From contig OZ024810.1 of NCBI GenBank assembly GCA_964017045.1, positions 10,347,562 through 10,411,561 of the forward strand: a DNA stretch of 64,000 bases. The letters run 5' to 3'. This document shows, one piece after another, positions 24,020 through 34,600 of this stretch. The translations under genes were made by a program, and so were the position numbers. The DNA comes from Omphiscola glabra. Lineage: Eukaryota > Mollusca > Gastropoda > Lymnaeidae. Within the stretch, counting starts at the first letter, position 1. Every line of letters begins with the position of its first letter. A model generated the notes under the pieces. It was not told where the DNA came from. It worked only from the letters and a program-made list of their open reading frames with translations, and did not search any database.

Positions 24020-24164
24020 GTCTAGGTCATGACTCACCACTGCCCAATTGAAACGCCGACTGTGTGAGTTAGTGTTGTGATGATGATATGAGACTACAAT
24101 GGTGTTCACTCACCCAGCGAAAGTGCGACTGAACATTACCCCCCCCCCCCCAACCCGGAGCTAC

Positions 24165-24588
24165 TGTAAAAGCATGGACTGCTGTAAAAACATGGACTGC
24201 TGAAAAACATGGACTGCTGTAAAAACATGGACTGCTGTAAAAACATGGACTGCTGTAAAAACATGGACTGCTGTAAAAACATGGACTGCTGTAAAAACAT
24301 GGACTGCTGTAAAAACATGGACTGCTGTAAAAACATGGACTGCTGTAAAAACATGGACTGCTGTAAAAACATGGACTGCTGTAAAAACATGGACTGCTGT
24401 AAAAACATGGACTGCTGTAAAAACATGGACTGCTGTAAAAACATGGACTGCTGTAAAAACATGGACTGCTGTAAAAACATGGACTGCTGTAAAAACATGG
24501 ACTGCTGTAAAAACATGGACTGCTGTAAAAACATGGACTGCTGTAAAAACATGGACTGCTGTAAAAACATGGACTGCTGTAAAAATAA
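24165..24588. repeat. 18-bp minisatellite, nearly perfect
   Basis: About 23 copies of CATGGACTGCTGTAAAAA with almost no substitutions after the first two units. This indicates recent expansion or active homogenisation. Both strands are open (CCKNMD repeated on plus, MFLQQS on minus) because 18 is a multiple of three. The CCK letters in the translation are unrelated to the neuropeptide gene. Confidence 0.96.
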
Positions 24589-24781
24589 AACGAACTTTTT
24601 AGTTATTTAAAATTCTTATATGGCTTTAAATTTGTAAAAGATTTTAAAATACAGAGACGAAATATTTTTTTAAATTTTATTTTAGGATTTTTAGAACCCT
24701 TGTCTTAAATGCAACACCATCCCTGTCCACTGGTTCCCGACATTCACACAATAGTATTGCACTTCACTCACTCTCCAGCTC

Positions 24782-24874
24782 CAGTGGCGTATCTAGGGTT
24801 GATTTACATTCTATAAATCAATGTTTGTGATGGGACTCCCTTTTGGAGCAGCATAAAGTTAACTTACGCCACTG
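24782..24874. mobile_element. 93-bp miniature inverted-repeat element
   Basis: Perfect 10-bp terminal inverted repeats (CAGTGGCGTA at 24782-24791, TACGCCACTG at 24865-24874) enclose 73 bp. No matching 8-bp target duplication is visible; the right flank is a C-run. Similar CAGNGGCGTAG ends are found at 27852, 42199 and 42793. Confidence 0.55.
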
Positions 24875-24889
24875 CCCCCCCCCCACGCT

Positions 24890-25180
24890 CACCACGCTCA
24901 CCACGCTGACACAACACACAACAAACCAATCGTTTCAAATACAATAACATGAAACATTGTGATCCAACACACAACAAACCAATCGTTTCAAATACAATAA
25001 CATTAAACATTGTGATCCAACACACAACAAACCAATCGTTTCTAATACAATAACATTAAACATTGTGATCCAACACACAACAAACCAATCGTTTCTAATA
25101 CAATAACATTAAACATTGTGATCCAACACACAACAAACCAATCGTTTCTAATACAATAACATTAAACATTGTGATCCGTA
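24890..25180. repeat. 53-bp minisatellite
   Basis: Five copies of a 53-bp unit. GATCCAACACACAACAAACC recurs at 24961 and 25014. The last copies are identical over long stretches. Confidence 0.92.
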
Positions 25181-25504
25181 TCTGACCGTGGAATCTCATG
25201 ACGCGTCCCTCGCGGTGACGATCTGCCAAAGATATAGTCAGGGCTTATCTCGTGCAATGGTCGAGGGGATTCCTGCTCTGTTGGGGGGGGGCGGCGGGGG
25301 CGGTGTGGGGGGAGGTGATAGGGCTGTTATCCTATGTAGAAGATGACAAGGATCCAGCAGCAGTTTAATTACACCAGATCTGCGGAGTCCTGGAACCGGA
25401 GTAAAATATTGAATGGCTTCGTCTTAATACACGTAGAGACGAGGACAACTGATTTCGTCTTAGCCATCGAGAGAGACGGGGAGATGTGCTTTTGTCCGCC
25501 TTGT

Positions 25505-27350
25505 CAGCAATGCGTGACATTGTCTACAACTAACACTGTGTGAAATTGTCTGCAACTAACACTGGGTGACATTGTCTACAACTAACACTGGGTTTCATTG
25601 TCTACAACTAACACTGGGTTTCATTGTCTACAACTAACACTGGGTTTCATTATGTACAACTAACACTGGGTTTCATTGTCTACAACTAACACTGGGTTTC
25701 ATTGTCTACAACTAACACTGGTTTCATTGTCTACAACTAACACTGGTTTCATATTGTCCACAACTAACACTGGGTTTCATTGTCTACAACTAACACTGGG
25801 TTACATTGTCTGCAACTAACACTGGGTTTCATTGTCTACAACTAACACTGGGTGACATTGTCTGCAACTAACAATGCGTGACATTGTCTACAACTAACAA
25901 TGCGTGACATTGTCTACAACTAACACTGGGTGACATTGTCTACAACTAACACTGGGTTTCATTGTCTACAACTAACACTGGGTGACATTGTCTGCAACTA
26001 ACACTGGGTTTCATTGTCTACAACTAACACTGGGTTTCATTGTCTACAACTAACACTGGGTTACATTGTCTGCAACTAACACTGGGTTTCATTGTCTACA
26101 ACTAACACTGGGTTTCATTGTCTACAACTAACACTGGGTTTCATTGTCTACAACTAACACTGGGTTACATTGTCTGCAACTAACACTGGGTTTCATTGTC
26201 TACAACTAACACTGTGTGACATTGTGTACAACTATCACTGGGGTTCATTGTCTACAACTAACACTGGGTTACATTGTCTGCAACTAACACTGTGTGACAT
26301 TGTCTGCAAATAACACTGGGTTTCATTGTCTACAACTAACACTGGGTTTCATTGTCTACAACTAACACTGGGTGTCAATGTCTACAACTAACACTGGGTG
26401 ACATTGTCTACAACTAACACTGGGTGTCATTGTCTACAACTAACACTGGGTTTCATTGTCTACAACTAACACTGGGTTACATTGTCTGCAACTAACACTG
26501 GGTTTCATTGTCTACAACTAACACTGTGTGACATTGTCTGCAACTAACACTAGGTGACATTGTGTACAACTATCAATGGGGTTCATTGTCTACAACTAAC
26601 ACTGGGTTACATTGTCTGCAACTAACACTGGGTGACATTGTCTACAACTAACACTGGGTGACATTGTCTACAACTAACACTGGGTTTCATTGTCTACAAC
26701 TAACACTGGGTTTCATTGTCTACAACTAACACTGGGTTACATTGTCTGCAACTAACACTGGGTTTCATTGTCTACAACTAACACTGTGTGACATTGTCTG
26801 CAACTAACACTAGGTGACATTGTGTACAACTATCACTGGGGTTCATTGTCTACAACTAACACTGGGTTACATTGTCTGCAACTAACACTGTGTGACATTG
26901 TCTACAACTAACACTGGGTTTCATTGTCTACAACTAACACTGGGTGTCATTGTCTACAACTAACACTGGGTGACATTGTCTACAACTAACACTGGGTTTC
27001 ATTGTCTACAACTAACACTGGGTGTCAATGTCTACAACTAACACTGGGTGTCAATGTCTACAACTAACACTGGGTGACATTGTCTACAACTAACACTGGG
27101 TGTCAATGTCTACAACTAACACTGGGTGACATTGTCTACAACTAACACTGGGTTTCATTGTCTACAACTAACACTGGGTGTCAATGTCTACAACTAACAC
27201 TGGGTGTCAATGTCTACAACTAACACTGGGTGACATTGTCTACAACTAACACTGGGTGTCATTGTCTACAACTAACACTGGGTGTCATTGTCTACAACTA
27301 ACACTGAGTGTCATTGTGTACAACTAACAAGGGTATTATTTTCTACAACT
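25505..27350. repeat. 26-bp minisatellite, largest array, with higher-order structure
   Basis: About 70 copies of a 26-bp unit (ATTGTCTACAACTAACACTG plus GGTNNC). Monomers fall into subtypes ending GGTTTC, GGTGAC, GGTGTC and GGTTAC. A rare subtype (TGTGTACAACTATCA) occurs at 26223, 26561 and 26821, that is 13 and 10 monomers apart, and its neighbours repeat in the same order. The array was thus extended by duplication of multi-monomer blocks. Confidence 0.95.
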
Positions 27351-27769
27351 AACCCTAAATACATAATTAGCTCTGCCCTGCAATTTGTGTAACATGAGTT
27401 ATATGACAGACATGATCAACTTTTGTTCATTATAATAAAGTTTGTGTAAATTATGATACATATCATGGGAGCCAAAGCTATGGTGTGTTTATCTATTTTA
27501 GGGTAGCTTTGTCGACGGGGCCATGTGGTGTGAATAGATTTTTTTGTTGCGCCATGTGGTATGTGTGGATTTATTCTTTCTGGTGCCCCATGTGGAATGA
27601 GTGGATCCACTTTTTTATTGGTGCTCAATGTGTTGTTTTCAAACAGCTTACGTTAGTTACCTCATATGTGACCTTCTCCTTCTCTATTCGATAAATGGGA
27701 GAAAACAAGGGAAGTTTAAGCTTCATGTTATGATTTAGTGAGTTACCTCCAGTAGCCAACATTTTGATC

Positions 27770-28385
27770 AACCTCCTCCTGACCAGTCAAAGGCGCACCG
27801 TGAAATCGCGGACAGAAGGCTCCGCTCAGTGCTCAAGCGAGAACTTAACACCAGAGGCGTAGCGTAGGGGGGGGGGGCAGGGGATACAGATGTACCCGCG
27901 CGCCAGCTATTTAGGAACGTGCCAATATGTGTAGCATATTCTCCGCTCTTAGCAAGAGGCGCTTCGCTGGTTAGGCCATGTAAGGAGAATGGAGGAAGGC
28001 CGCATTCCAAAGATGCTGCTGTATGGAGAGTTGGCAGAAGGGTCAAGACTTATTGGACGGCCACACCTGAGATACATGGACGTTTGCAAAAAGAGCATGA
28101 AGGAAGCCAACATTGAAGTCAACAAATGGGAGATCATTGCCGAACAACGTTCCAGCTGGCGAACGGCAGTATACGAGGGAGTGAAAAAGGCAGAAGATGT
28201 GCGGAACGTAGCCCTTGCAACAAAAAGAACAGCACGGAAGGCCAAAATTAACCAGGAATTTACATTCTCCTGCGTGAAATGCAGTCGAGATTGTCACTCC
28301 AGGATTGGCCTAGTGAGTCACTCGTCGAAGTGTAGGACTTCAATATAGCTACTCCATCGTCTCGCGAAGACGGAAGGATGCCATA
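27770..28385 (+). mobile_element. LINE 3' end (copy 2), frameshifted
   Basis: Same family as the copy at 8.45 kb. The frame from 27962 reads RWLGHVRRMEEGRIPK, then GRPHLRYMDVCKKSMKEANI, a NKWEIIAEQRSSWR block and the intact terminal zinc knuckle FSCVKCSRDCHSRIGL...SH...C, stopping at 28348. Upstream, MCSIFSALSKRR is in another frame; one base appears lost in the Arg-Leu-Arg codons near 27961. The 3' hairpin is at 28358-28372, followed by GGAAGGATGCCATA. The left part contains a CAGAGGCGTAGCG word and a G-run at 27852-27880 and may be an insertion; the left boundary is uncertain. Confidence 0.82.
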
Positions 28386-28624
28386 TATTTATATTTGTGG
28401 TGGTTGAGTTCGAATACGTTTGGTGGGTTTTTGGTTGTGTTTTATAAATATATATATATTCTTTATACTTTTTCACTTAGTTTGGGGGGGGGGGGGGGTG
28501 AATCCTTTTTGGATGGAATATACGAAATTTCTGGAGCCATGCCAAGACCGAGTTACATTAGGATTTGCGTAGTAGCGACGTTCCAATGTACTTGGAGCAA
28601 AACATCATGCTTTATTCACGTGTA

Positions 28625-29222
28625 TGCAGGTGGTCAAGGATTTCTGGGGGTCAAGGATGTCAGGTGGTCAAGGATTTCTGAGGGGTCAAGGATGTCAGGT
28701 GGTCAAGGATTTCTGGGGGGTCAAGGGTGTCAGGTGGTCCAGGATTTCTGGGGGGTCAAGGATGTCAGGTGGTCAAAGATTTCTGGGGGGGTCAAGGATT
28801 TCTGGGGGGTCAAGGATTTCACGTGGTCAAGGATGTCAGACCATCAAGGATTTCTGGTGGTCAAGGATTTCATGTAGTCAAGATGTCAGGTGGTCAAGGA
28901 TTTCTGGGGGGTCAAGGATGTCAGATGGTCAAGGATGTCAGGTGGTCAAGGATGTCAGATCATCAAGGATTTATGGTGGTCAAGGATTTCAGGTAGTAAA
29001 GGATTTCAGAGCATCAAGGATGTCAGGTGGTCAACGATGTCAGGTGGTCAAGGATGTGAGGCCGTCAAGAATTTCTGCTGGTCAATGATTTCAGGTGGTC
29101 AATGATGTCAGATGGTCAAGGATGTCAGATGGTCAATGATGTCAGGTGGTCAATGATGTCAGTTGGTCAATGATGTCATATGGTCAATGATGTCAGTTGG
29201 TCAAGGATGTCAGGCCGCCAAG
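28625..29222. repeat. 17-18-bp minisatellite
   Basis: About 35 copies of GGTCAAGGATGTCAGGT and a second subtype, GGTCAAGGATTTCTGGGG. The two subtypes alternate in the left half, giving a roughly 36-bp dimer period; the right half is dominated by the first subtype with TCAATGATG variants. Confidence 0.92.
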
Positions 29223-29324
29223 GAGGACAAACAAATGAGTATTCAAAACGATTTTTTTCTTTTGCGGTAGAAAATATTCAACAACTACAGTGTAAGGAAT
29301 TAAAAGTGTGGAGCCTCAAACACA

Positions 29325-29455
29325 ATGTCTGACACACTTGACACATTGTCTGACACACTTGAAACATTTCCGACACACTTGACACATTGTCTGACACACT
29401 TGACACATTGTCTGACACACTTGACACATTGTCTGAAACACACACACACACACAG
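29325..29455. repeat. 21-bp minisatellite plus (CA)n
   Basis: About five copies of TGTCTGACACACTTGACACA and a following (CA) run. Confidence 0.88.
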
Positions 29456-30725
29456 ACAAATAAAATAATGATAAATAGAACTATTTTGGAGTGGGGGTGA
29501 ATTTAAAATAAAACAAAAAACAAGTCAATTTTTTTTCCAAAATGTTCAAACGTGGCACGGCTGACCCGCTTTCCTTATCAGTCCCTGGAGAGCGGACGAA
29601 GTCATCTGTCGGCGTTAACAAAACAACCTAGCACAGTAAACAGTGAGACAACCCAGCAGAGTACAAGGGCGAGACAGGCGTTGTACACGACCTGGTAGAG
29701 ACAGTACTGCAGTAATCCTTGAACTAAGCGAGTACCAAGCAGGTGAATTAAACGACTGCACGTACAGCCGACTAGATCGGGGTGGTAAGTCGGAAGTTTT
29801 TTTTTTTTTTTTTGTTATATAATCTGGGTCGCGGGGGCGTCATTCTATTTTCGGGCAAATGTCACCCTCTCCCTCCACCTGTGAAAATCTGTCACAAATC
29901 TCAGACCCCCCCCCCTCACTACCATCCTCCATTATGAACCGAAAAAAAGGTTTTAAAAAATGTACACGTAAATAAAATGTAATCTAACCCATGTTTCCCT
30001 ATTTAACTATTTTATTTATTTTAAAATAGTGACACCATCTGACAGAATGCAGCCATCACAACTGACAGTTCATCAATAATGTCAATTTCATATTTTATAT
30101 GTATGATTTTTTTTTAATGTAATGTCTGACTTCACACAATGTCTTAACCCCCACCCACCCCCATCCCAAATCCCCAGTGTCACAAATTGTCACACGTTCT
30201 TAGATCTCCCCTCTAGTCTTCGGCGCGTGACGTACTTAATGGATGCCCCCCCCCCCCCCCCAAGTTAGAATTCCGTGACGCGTCAAAAAAAATTTTTCAA
30301 ACTGAAAAGCCGGCTCAACAGAATTTTCAAAAATACCTTTTTTTCCCCCTTCGTTGACTCTTTTGTTCGCTTTATTTATTTTCAAATGAAATAATTGAAT
30401 TCATTTTTCTGTCTGGAACTAACGTTAAGAGATATTAACAATTGAAAAAGCGTTGCATTTTCAGTAAAATGCGACTGCGACTCGATGATTTTCCAATTTT
30501 TGTTTTGTTTTTAACCATCCTATGTTTTGGCAAGTTTAGGAAAGCGTTACATCTTTAATGATAGGTTGTGTCCCCTTTATATTTCTTTACTTTAAAGTAG
30601 TTCTCAATACATTCTCTACTTTTTGGATGGGTAATACGTTTTAGGAAATAAATATTTTCGAATCGCCACAGAAAATACATTTGAATTATCAGCTATAGTC
30701 CTAAAACAAACACTAAAACAAAGTG
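29456..30725. other. gene-free interval
   Basis: No gene recognised. T-runs near 29798, C-runs at 29907 and 30247 and AT-rich sequence. Confidence 0.5.
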
Positions 30726-30729
30726 AGCG

Positions 30730-31546
30730 TTACTGTGTGGGGGGTCATCAAATCTATTGAACAAACGATAACATCTCTTTACTATGTGTGTGTGGGGGGT
30801 CATCAAATCTATTGAACAAACGATAACATCTCTTTACTGTGTGTGTGTGGGGGGTCATCAAATCTATTGAACAAACGATAAAATCTCTTTACTGTGTGTG
30901 TGTGGGGGGTCATCAAATCTATTGAACAAACGATAACATCTCTTTACTGTGTGTGTGTGGGGGGTCATCAAATCTATTGAACAAACGATAACATCTCTTT
31001 ACTGTGTGTGTGTGGGGGTCATCAAATCTATTGAACAAACGATAACATCTCTTTACTGTGTGTGTGTGGGGGGTCATCAAATCTATTGAACAAACGATAA
31101 CATCTCTTTACTGTGTGTGTGTGGGGGTCATCAAATCTATTGAACAAACGATAACATCTCTTTACTGTGTGTGTGTGGGGGGTCATCAAATCTATTGAAC
31201 AAACGATAACATCTCTTTACTGTGTGTGTGTGGGGGGTCATCAAATCTATTGAACAAACGATAACATCTCTTTACTGTGTGTGTGTGGGGGGTCATCAAA
31301 TCTATTGAACAAACGATAACATCTCTTTACTGTGTGTGTGTGGGGGTCATCAAATCTATTGAACAAACGATAACATCTCTTTAGTGTGTGTGTGTGGGGG
31401 GTCATCAAATCTATTGAACAAACGATAACATCTCTTTACTGTGTGTGTGTGGGGGGTCATCAAATCTATTGAACAAACGATAACATCTCTTTACTGTGTG
31501 TGTGTGGGGGTCATCAAATCTATTGAACAAACGATAACATCTAGTT
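30730..31546. repeat. 55-bp minisatellite abutting a promoter
   Basis: About 15 near-identical copies of a 55-bp unit with three parts: a GTGTGTGTGGGGGG tract, TCATCAAATCTATTGAACAA and ACGATAACATCTCTTTACT. Copies differ mainly in the G-run length (5 or 6). The last unit ends only a few bases before the TATAAA of the ependymin-related gene. Confidence 0.96.
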
Positions 31547-31552
31547 ACTTTC

Positions 31553-31558
31553 TATAAA
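31553..31558 (+). promoter_or_regulatory. TATA box of the ependymin-related gene
   Basis: TATAAA, 131 bp upstream of the start codon and directly after the 55-bp array. This spacing would leave a 5' UTR of about 100 nt. Confidence 0.6.
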
Positions 31559-31683
31559 AATAGTTGTCTATTCTACCTAAAGAAAATACTTTGTCTGTCT
31601 TACTGTCAAATATCGGGTCTGTTGTACTACAACGTAGCATCACGTCGCCTACCGTACAACACAACAACTACAACTCAGATCCA

Positions 31684-34600
31684 ATGACGACGGTGCGCAT
31701 CATCACTGCCATGATTGTGATTGTGGAGTGTGCGATTGGACAACCTAGACCCTGCCTGTCGGATAAAATGGAGTTTATGGGCTATGACACGTTCGGGGTG
31801 AGTACGTCCCATGAAATATGAAGTAAATGCAATGTGTAAATTTCGAAGTTCTAACGTCAAGTGGCATAACCATGGGAGCAAATTAAGGGCAGTAATAGAA
31901 CTTAAACCAAAAAAATTAACATCCAGCCTTTTATTTAATGGATTTACATTCAACTCACACCAGAGACTTTCGCGTCTTATCCAGCTGTTTAGGCAAATGG
32001 TAAACGTACCAAATATATGTCTTAATACGACATTCTTGTATTCAACTGAATGACACCATATAGGACATTTGAGTTCTCGTATTGCTATTCTTCAGTGGCA
32101 AACATATGGGATTCAAATGAGGTGACCTCCTGGTTGGCCCTTGTTATAATATATATATATATAAATATATACCTGTCTCTCTGTCTCTCTCTCTGTCTCT
32201 GTCTCTCTCTATATATATATCTATATCTATAAAACCGTATGTAAATGGTGTGAGGTGTGTAAGTTTGGGGTGCGCTTTTTTGTGTTCGCCCCGGGGCGGC
32301 ATTTAGTCTAGGTACACCACTTACATTTCCCACTATAACATCGCTATCCCCAGAGAACATCGTACAACGCCGTGGACTTCACCAAAAAACTCTATGGCCT
32401 GAAGCGACCTGGTGTTTCTAAAATGGTCAAAGACTTCGTAAGTGCTGCAAGTTAGGAATAAATAACAAGTTCCCTCTCCTTATTTCTGTAAAAGTTTATC
32501 TCCCTTGTCTCAGACATTCTTTCTGTGACTGCAGAATGCACTTACGACATGATGACATATTCAATTTGTTGAACTAATCAACGACTCCATTAATGTCGAG
32601 ACTAGCGATGCTCAGCGGCTTCAAGCAGGCACTGTATATTGAATCTTAAGTACAGTTAAGCTCTAATAATGTTTCTTAACGGTCAACGACCACGTCAAAA
32701 TAAAGTTCCAGAAAGCTGCCGTTGAGCAGTAAAGAATTCAGAAAGCTCGCCATTTACAACTGACAATGACCAGTGTAAACAACTGACAATGACCAGTGTA
32801 AACAACTGGCAATGACCAGTGTAAACAACTGACAATGACCAGTGTAAACAACTGACAATGACCAGTGTAAATGATGTGGACAGACAAGAATAGATCAGGC
32901 ATTAAAACTCAAAACAGTACATCAACATCATATAAAGATGCACGTGTGTGTGCGTGTATATATTTAGATATAAATAGATATAGTGACTTAAGGGGAGGTT
33001 GCAAGAAACATTTTACGGTAATTTTAAAAAACAACATTTCCTTTTAAATGTCATCGAGTTCTTACGTTGTTGTTTTTTTTATTGGTTGTTGTTTTTTTGT
33101 TTTTTTTTACCGGAAATTAGTTTGAAAGACATTTGGTCGAACGGAAAATTGATCGACGGACGTTTGGTCGAACGGAAAATTGATCGACGGACGTTTGGTT
33201 GAACGGAAAATTGATCGACGGAAGTTTGGTCGAACGGAAATTTGGTCAAATTTTTTGATCAGTTCACACGATCCAATGTTCGTCAAATTTCTTTTTTTTT
33301 ACACACTATGTTATATGGTCAAACAAAGTAATGCTTTACACTCTATGTTATATGGTCAAACAAAGTAATGCGTTCAAAACGACATGTGACGCGAAGTTTG
33401 ATCCTGTAAACTGGAAATAAAATCCGATAAAATTTCCGTTCGACCAAACTTCCGTCGATCAATGTTTCGTCGACGAAATTTTTTTTCCAACATATTTCCG
33501 GATACGGTTGTTTTTTTTAATGTGGAAAATGGAATTTGAAGTTAACAACGACCCCATTTATGGGAATGTCACAGTTTTATTTATTATTTTTTATTCCCGG
33601 AAAACGGATTATTATATCAATTTAATACGTTCTTATTACCGAAATTATGTATGAAATAGTTTTCTTTGAAATTGTCAGAGACGCGATATGGTTTGATTTT
33701 ATGATTTGATTTTATGATTTGATTTTATGGTTTGATTTTATGATTTGATTTTATGATTTGATTTTATGATTTGATTTTATGGTTTGATTTTATGATTTTA
33801 TTTTATGATTTTATTTTATGGTTTGATTTTATGATTTTATTTTATGGTTTGATTTTATGATTTTATTTTATGATTTGATTTTATGATTTGATTTTAGGAT
33901 TTGATTTTAGGATTTGATTTTAGGATTTGATTTTAGGATTTGATTTTAGGATTTGATTTTCGTCATTTTCTGAGCATTCTTTTTTTTTTATATTTATTGA
34001 CAAATGTGGAAGCGACAATTGGGAAAGCTAAATAAAGATAATACTAGGTCGCCAAGTGGACAGTGTGAGACAACAAGGTTCTTGCGAAAAGAAAGGGTGG
34101 GCCATTCCCTGGTGCCAACATCTGGGGGCGTCAAAATCGTCAATACACTCGATGGAATTTTTGTAATATAATGAGTGTGTGTATATCGTTTATCATTAAT
34201 GATGAATTTGTGGGGGCGCTATGTTTCAGGTTTAGCCCCCGATCTCAACGGTTTTTTTTTCTTTTGTTATGCACGGTCTTGGGGACACTAGTAATTAAAC
34301 TTTGACATGTCTTATTTGAACAGTCTGGAAATCAGGCGAAGCGTTATGACATCACACCAGACAACTGCACCGTGTCAGACATTAGCAACACGCCAGATTT
34401 ACCTCAGTGTGTACCAGGTAGGTTCGGCATTGGCTACCTCAGTGTGTACCAGGTAGGTTCAGCATTGGCTACCTCAGTGTGTACCAGGTAGGTTCGGCAT
34501 TGGCTACCTCAGTGTGTACCAGGTAGGTTCGGCATTGGCTACCTCAGTGTGTACCAGGTAGGTTCGGCATTGGCTACCTCAGTGTGTACCAGGTAGGTTC

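Noticed and set aside
24136..24610. Frames encoding MFLQQS or CCKNMD repeats
   Set aside because: Perfect 18-bp tandem repeat, open on both strands; no sequence outside the array is included except short flanks.
32050..32360. Coding frames in intron 1 of the ependymin-related gene
   Set aside because: They consist of the (TA)n/(CT)n microsatellite translation (YIYINIYLSLCLSL).
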